Origin: Acidobacteriota bacterium | GTDB lineage: Bacteria; Acidobacteriota; Thermoanaerobaculia; Thermoanaerobaculales; Sulfomarinibacteraceae | Direction of reading: 5' to 3' | DNA: 35,920 nucleotides | Assembly (NCBI GenBank): GCA_015493585.1 | Contig: WGCW01000043.1 | Span: 1-35,920, forward strand | Part shown: one piece after another, positions 32,611 through 35,920 of the stretch | Layout of the letters: every line of letters starts with the position of its first letter | Position numbering within the stretch: position 1 is the stretch's first letter | Notes under the pieces: generated by a model | What the model was told of the DNA's origin: nothing | Seen by the model: only the letters and a program-made list of their open reading frames with translations | Databases searched by the model: none | Made by a program: the position numbers and the translations under genes

Positions 32611-33507
32611 ATGAAGATTGAGATCCTCGGTACGGAGTCGCTCGGCGTCCGGGGAATGGCGTGCCTGATCGAGACCAAAGGCCGGACGATCGTCATTGAT
32701 CCGGGTGTTGCACTCGGGTACCGGAGGCATGGACTGCTCCCACATCCGGTTCAAGTGGCCGTTGGTGAGGAGGTGCGCCGCCGGATTGTCGCCGCATTGG
32801 CGGGGGCAACGGATGTTGTCGTCAGCCACTTTCACGGCGATCACATTCCGCTCGCGGATGCAAACCCCTTTCAGCTTTCCCTCGATCTTGTGGCGCCGCA
32901 CCTGAAACGGGCGCGGCTGTGGTTGCACAGATCGGAAGGCTTGCCCCGCAAGATGCAGCAGCGGCGCCTGGATATTGAGGCGGTAGCCGGCCACCCGATT
33001 CAGGCAGCGAACGGGAAAGGCGATGGCCTTCTCTGTTTTTCGGAGCCGGTTCCCCATGGGCGTCCAGGAAGCGCATTGGGGACGGTCATGATGACGCGCA
33101 TTTCTTCTGGAACCTCTGTCTTCGTTCATGCCTCAGACATTCAGCTTCTCAATGATGAGGCTGTCAGGACGATCCTGGAATGGCAGCCGGACGTCGTGCT
33201 CGTGGCAGGACCGCCGCTCTACCGTGAGCTTGGGGAGGAAGACATCCAAAGGGCTTGGGAGAACGCACTGCGTCTCGCCCGAGGCGTCACGACACTGATT
33301 CTCGATCATCATGTGCTGCGCAGCCTGGACGGAGAAGCGTTCTTGGAGAGCCTCCCGAAAGCCACGGCACATCGAGTCTTGTGCGCTGCGGATTTCATGG
33401 GACGCCCGCGGCTGCTCCTCGAAGCGCGGCGGACAGAACTGTACCGGGAAGCATCTGTGCCCAGTGACGGGCATCAGATCTATGCGGCTCGATCAGAAAG
33501 AACGTAG
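32611..33507 (+). CDS. UPF0282-type MBL-fold metallohydrolase
   Basis: A beta-lactamase-fold metalloprotein of unknown substrate, 298 aa. I chose ATG 32611 because family members begin MKI with ESLGVR near residue 10, as here (MKIEILGTESLGVRGMACLIET). The ribosome-binding site is weak. IVIDPGVALGYRRHGLLPHP is the family signature near 30-50. The metal motif is SHFHGDHIPLADANPF near 90-105 (HxHxDH). The C-terminal half has VFVHASDIQLL and TTLILDHHVLRS, which can supply further ligands. UPF0282 is best known from archaea, where its function is also unassigned. It starts 72 bases after the Cache-like gene. Confidence 0.82.
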   Translation: MKIEILGTESLGVRGMACLIETKGRTIVIDPGVALGYRRHGLLPHPVQVAVGEEVRRRIVAALAGATDVVVSHFHGDHIPLADANPFQLSLDLVAPHLKRARLWLHRSEGLPRKMQQRRLDIEAVAGHPIQAANGKGDGLLCFSEPVPHGRPGSALGTVMMTRISSGTSVFVHASDIQLLNDEAVRTILEWQPDVVLVAGPPLYRELGEEDIQRAWENALRLARGVTTLILDHHVLRSLDGEAFLESLPKATAHRVLCAADFMGRPRLLLEARRTELYREASVPSDGHQIYAARSERT

Positions 33508-33513
33508 GCATGG

Positions 33514-33569
33514 GTGCCATTTTCCAAAAAATCGGGTATGCTGTTCGGCGAGCCCGCAATGAGCGGGCT
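33514..33569 (+). promoter_or_regulatory. Promoter and 5' stem-loop of the RRM gene
   Basis: GTGCCA (33514-33519), 17 bases, then TATGCT (33537-33542) form a plausible sigma70 promoter. Transcription would begin near 33549. The perfect hairpin AGCCCGC AATGA GCGGGCT (33551-33569) then forms the very start of an 85-base leader. Confidence 0.5.
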
Positions 33570-33634
33570 GGATTATGGACTGTGGTAGTTCATGGGGTTG
33601 GACCCGTTGAAGTACCAGCACGTTGGAGGCAAGT

Positions 33635-33916
33635 GTGAAGATCTACGTCGGCAACCTTTCGTACAACACAACCGAAGAAGGACTGCGCTCGAAGTTCGAA
33701 GAGTTTGGAGCGGTTGAAGAAGCTGCTGTCGTGACGGACCGGTACACCGGACGTTCGCGCGGTTTTGGATTCGTGACAATGCCGAACGACGAAGAGGCCA
33801 AGGCTGCCATCGAGGCTCTGAACGAGAAGGAGCTCGACGGCCGTACCCTGAAAGTCAACGAGGCTCGCCCGCGCCGCGACTCCCGCGATCGGAACGAGGG
33901 ACGCTCACGCTGGTAG
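33635..33916 (+). CDS. RRM-domain RNA-binding protein
   Basis: A small cytoplasmic RNA-binding protein of the bacterial (cyanobacterial Rbp-like) type, 93 aa. The GTG at 33635 is chosen because TTGGAGG lies about seven bases upstream and the protein then starts MKIYVGNLSY, as homologues do. RNP2 is IYVGNL (residues 3-8), and RNP1 is RGFGFVTM near 41-48, with the aromatic residues kept. One RRM domain covers 1-80; the tail is short and basic (RPRRDSRDRNEGRSRW). Proteins of this kind are often cold-regulated. The 85-base leader with a terminal hairpin would suit post-transcriptional control, but that is inference. Confidence 0.95.
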   Translation: MKIYVGNLSYNTTEEGLRSKFEEFGAVEEAAVVTDRYTGRSRGFGFVTMPNDEEAKAAIEALNEKELDGRTLKVNEARPRRDSRDRNEGRSRW

Positions 33917-33931
33917 AGCTCTGACAATGCA

Positions 33932-33961
33932 GGATTTGGACGGGGGTGCCCGTTTCAATCC
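33932..33961 (+). terminator. Hairpin after the RRM gene
   Basis: GGATT..ACGGG GGTG CCCGT..AATCC forms two stacked 5-bp stems separated by a 3/3 internal loop. It lies between the convergent RRM (+) and M50 peptidase (-) genes and may serve both. The remaining gap to 34023 shows nothing. Confidence 0.45.
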
Positions 33962-34023
33962 TCAAGCACGGCTGATCATCAATTGGTGCAAGGTGGAGCT
34001 GTAGCAAATTTTCCTTGCAGTGG

Positions 34024-35112
34024 TTAGGAGAGCCGTTTCCGTCGCAGCGCGTCGAAGAGTGAGTGTGCCCGTTCGATCGCTTCGAGGCTGACGATACCTC
34101 TTATGTGGCCGTTCTTGCCGGTGACAGGAGCATGGCTGACCGCGGAATCCCGGAGCTGCTCAAGCGCTCGGGGAAGGGGTGTGTCGTCCTCAATGGCAGG
34201 TGCGAGGGGCATCATCAACGTTGTTGCGGGTACCGCAGCATCCGCCTGAACCTGTGTCATGGCCAACACCTTGGCCGCTGGTATGAATCCAAGAATGCGT
34301 TCTCCCGATGTCACGACGAGATCTGGCATGGGTGAGTGGCGCACGAGATCCTTCAGTTGGCCAAATGGGGTCTCGGGCTCTACCTCGATCACGTGGGAGT
34401 TCATCAGGTCGGCCACCGTTTGACGCTGAAGCACGAGAAGGGGCTGAACCTGTTGGACTTCGGCAGCGGCGCCGAGAAAGATGAGGAGACCCGCGAGCCC
34501 CAGCCAGATGTTGACGAGGGCTCCCGTCATCAGCAGCACGAGACCGAGCGCCTGGCCAAGGTTTCCGGTGATATGAGAGGCTTTGAGGTATCCGAGCCGG
34601 GGTGTGAGAAGGCTTCTCAGGATCCAGCCGCCATCGAGAGGAAGAACCGGAACGAGGTTGACGACGGTGAGGAATGCGTTGGCCCAGAAAAGTGATGCCA
34701 GGACAGAAAATCCCGGTTCACCAGGAGTTGCCGGGAGTGGTACATCACAGCCATGTGCCAGCAGCAGAGCGGCTGTCAGCAGACCGTTGGCCATGGGGCC
34801 AGCCAAGGCCACGAGTATTTCATCGGTGCCAGGCGGGACAGGTGAAGCGTAGACGGTGACGCCGCCAAAGGGATAGAGGCAGATTTCCCGGACGCCGAGG
34901 CCGCGGCGTTGAGCTGTCAGTGCGTGGGCAATTTCGTGCACGATGATGGAGCAAAGGACGCCGGTCACGAGCTCTACATTCTGAACGGCAGCACCGCCCC
35001 CGTACGTGATGCCGGGCACCCAGACGAGGATCACGAAGAAAATGAGGAAGGTCCAGTGCACCCGGACTGGTGTGCCACGTATCGTTCCGAGACGAGGGGC
35101 CCAGCGAATCAT
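34024..35112 (-). CDS. Site-2-protease-like M50 peptidase with tandem CBS domains
   Basis: An intramembrane zinc metalloprotease of the SpoIVFB/Rip3 type, 362 aa. Residues about 1-215 contain six hydrophobic segments. HEIAHALTAQRRG near residue 60 is the HExxH zinc site, and NLVPVLPLDGGWILRSLL near 155-172 gives the third ligand Asp and the NxxPxxPLDGG signature. Residues about 235-355 form two CBS motifs (VADLMNSHVIEVEPETPFGQL; MMPLAPAIEDDTPLPRALEQL), which usually sense adenine nucleotides. This is the common bacterial M50B architecture with C-terminal CBS. The natural substrate, probably a membrane-bound anti-sigma or regulator, is unknown. TACACT lies eight bases before the ATG and no Shine-Dalgarno is visible. 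Confidence 0.93.
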   Translation of the reverse strand: MIRWAPRLGTIRGTPVRVHWTFLIFFVILVWVPGITYGGGAAVQNVELVTGVLCSIIVHEIAHALTAQRRGLGVREICLYPFGGVTVYASPVPPGTDEILVALAGPMANGLLTAALLLAHGCDVPLPATPGEPGFSVLASLFWANAFLTVVNLVPVLPLDGGWILRSLLTPRLGYLKASHITGNLGQALGLVLLMTGALVNIWLGLAGLLIFLGAAAEVQQVQPLLVLQRQTVADLMNSHVIEVEPETPFGQLKDLVRHSPMPDLVVTSGERILGFIPAAKVLAMTQVQADAAVPATTLMMPLAPAIEDDTPLPRALEQLRDSAVSHAPVTGKNGHIRGIVSLEAIERAHSLFDALRRKRLS

Positions 35113-35120
35113 GCTGCTTC

Positions 35121-35126
35121 AGTGTA
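35121..35126 (-). promoter_or_regulatory. Putative -10 box (TACACT) of the M50 peptidase gene
   Basis: On the minus strand, TACACT ends eight bases before ATG 35112, the same spacing as at holC. No Shine-Dalgarno intervenes, so a leaderless message is suggested. No clear -35 box is seen. Confidence 0.35.
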
Positions 35127-35173
35127 CGCGAGACGGAGGCGGGACGCCGAAACGCGCCTCCGGTCGCGGTGCA

Positions 35174-35839
35174 TCACCGTGACCTCGTAACGCCATGGCG
35201 CTCACACAGGTCGACGATGGGGCAGGTGGAGCACCGGGGCGACGTTGGATGACACTGATTCTGGCCAAAAGTCACGAGCAGATCGTTGATGGGAATCCAC
35301 AGATCCTTGGGGAGGAGCCGCATCAGCGCCTGCTCAGTCTGGACTGGATTCGAGGTGGTCACGAGTCCAAGGCGATTACTGATCCGGTGGACGTGCGTGT
35401 CGACGCAGATGGCGGGGATCTGAAACCCCATCCCGAGCACGAGGTTTGCAGTCTTGCGTCCGACGCCAGGTAGCCCCAGTAAGGCGTCCCGCAAAGCCGG
35501 GACCTTCCCGTCAAACCGGTCTATCAAGATGGCTGCGATCTGACGAAGCTGCCGCGCCTTGGTGTTGTAAAACCCGGCGGGATAGATCGCCCGCGCGATC
35601 TCTTCCTCGTCGAGCTGAGCGAGCTCTTCGGGCGAACTGGCCAGTGCGAAGAGACGTTTGGAGGCTGCTTCTGTGACCTCGTCCTTTGTTCTCAGCGAGA
35701 TCACGCACGAGACAAGAATGTGAAAGGGTGATCGTGTGGCGTGTTCGACGGTCGCGAGTGTCGTCGGGCGGCATCTATTTCGGAACGCCTCCAGGCGTGT
35801 CACGAGCTCGCGAATCGTCGTTTCGTTCCAGCGCGTCAT
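35174..35839 (-). CDS. nth: Endonuclease III (DNA glycosylase/AP lyase)
   Basis: Removes oxidised pyrimidines and cuts the abasic site, starting base-excision repair. It has 221 aa. The helix-hairpin-helix LPGVGRKTANLVL near 122-134 contains the catalytic Lys, and VDTHVHRISNRLG near 144-156 the catalytic Asp. The C-terminal CHPTSPRCSTCPIVDLC gives the Cys-x6-Cys-x2-Cys-x5-Cys 4Fe-4S ligands. Early in the protein VSCVISLRTKDEVTEAAS stands where E. coli has LLSAQATD, so the lesion-loop Gln is not kept. This version is common in some bacterial groups. AAGGAGGG precedes the ATG. The M50 gene follows after 61 bases. No gene is seen in 35840-35920. Confidence 0.97.
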   Translation of the reverse strand: MTRWNETTIRELVTRLEAFRNRCRPTTLATVEHATRSPFHILVSCVISLRTKDEVTEAASKRLFALASSPEELAQLDEEEIARAIYPAGFYNTKARQLRQIAAILIDRFDGKVPALRDALLGLPGVGRKTANLVLGMGFQIPAICVDTHVHRISNRLGLVTTSNPVQTEQALMRLLPKDLWIPINDLLVTFGQNQCHPTSPRCSTCPIVDLCERHGVTRSR

Positions 35840-35920
35840 GCAACCCTCCTTGGGGGAAGGGCGATTCTAACGCAGTGGGGTGGGGGGATCACGTTCGGGC
35901 GTCACCGCATCCATCTGCGC

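Overview
The window is a GC-rich (roughly 60 % by eye) chromosomal segment of a Gram-negative bacterium. An outer membrane is implied by a LolB-position lipoprotein, two TolC/OprM-type outer-membrane factors and an RND pump. The gene order ispE - spoVG - tRNA-Gln - prs - rplY - pth is an old core cluster, also known in part from Bacillus and from deltaproteobacterial or Nitrospirota-like genomes. HolC, the PhaI/PhaF-type phasin and the LolB-position protein look more like Pseudomonadota. I cannot place the organism below that level. There is no phage, plasmid, IS element or CRISPR array.

Layout. 1-4.9 kb: the 3' part of an acyl-CoA dehydrogenase and an exported tricorn-type S41 protease. 5.1-15.1 kb: a minus-strand phasin, then a plus-strand housekeeping run of TPR protein, lolB-like, ispE, spoVG, a repeat-rich gap, tRNA-Gln, prs, rplY, pth and hppA. 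It closes with a hairpin carrying a UUCG loop. 15.2-17.0 kb: an MBL-fold hydrolase and an SDR oxidoreductase. 17.1-27.6 kb: a drug-efflux block of seven co-directional genes. A TetR regulator is followed by an EmrAB/TolC-type MFS system and then a complete MexAB-OprM-type RND system. A perfect palindrome lies in the spacer of the tetR promoter. 27.6-28.45 kb: a gene-free stretch of interspersed repeats. 28.5-31.7 kb: minus-strand murA, divergent from holC and yccF, then a DUF4097 beta-repeat protein. 31.7-33.9 kb: a long inverted repeat, a membrane-anchored Cache-like protein, a UPF0282 MBL-fold protein and an RRM RNA-binding protein. 34.0-35.8 kb, minus strand: nth and a site-2-protease-like M50 peptidase with CBS domains.

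How the genes work together. The core cluster links isoprenoid precursor synthesis (IspE), PRPP synthesis (Prs), translation (tRNA-Gln, L25, Pth) and pyrophosphate-driven ion pumping (HppA). HppA carries the K+-dependent signature and a glutamate placement that suggests Na+ transport. The efflux block supplies two separate export routes behind one regulatory gene. MurA has Asp where the fosfomycin-reactive Cys normally sits, so the window combines efflux genes with a probably fosfomycin-insensitive target.

The least expected signals are these: the MurA Cys-to-Asp change, the paired efflux systems with a promoter-embedded operator, three genes whose TACACT -10 boxes imply near-leaderless mRNAs, two genes whose transcripts should begin with a stem-loop, a bacterial member of the mostly archaeal UPF0282 family, and a family of hairpin repeats shared between distant gaps. 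I found no clearly new multi-gene system; the efflux block is the most coherent candidate for follow-up.
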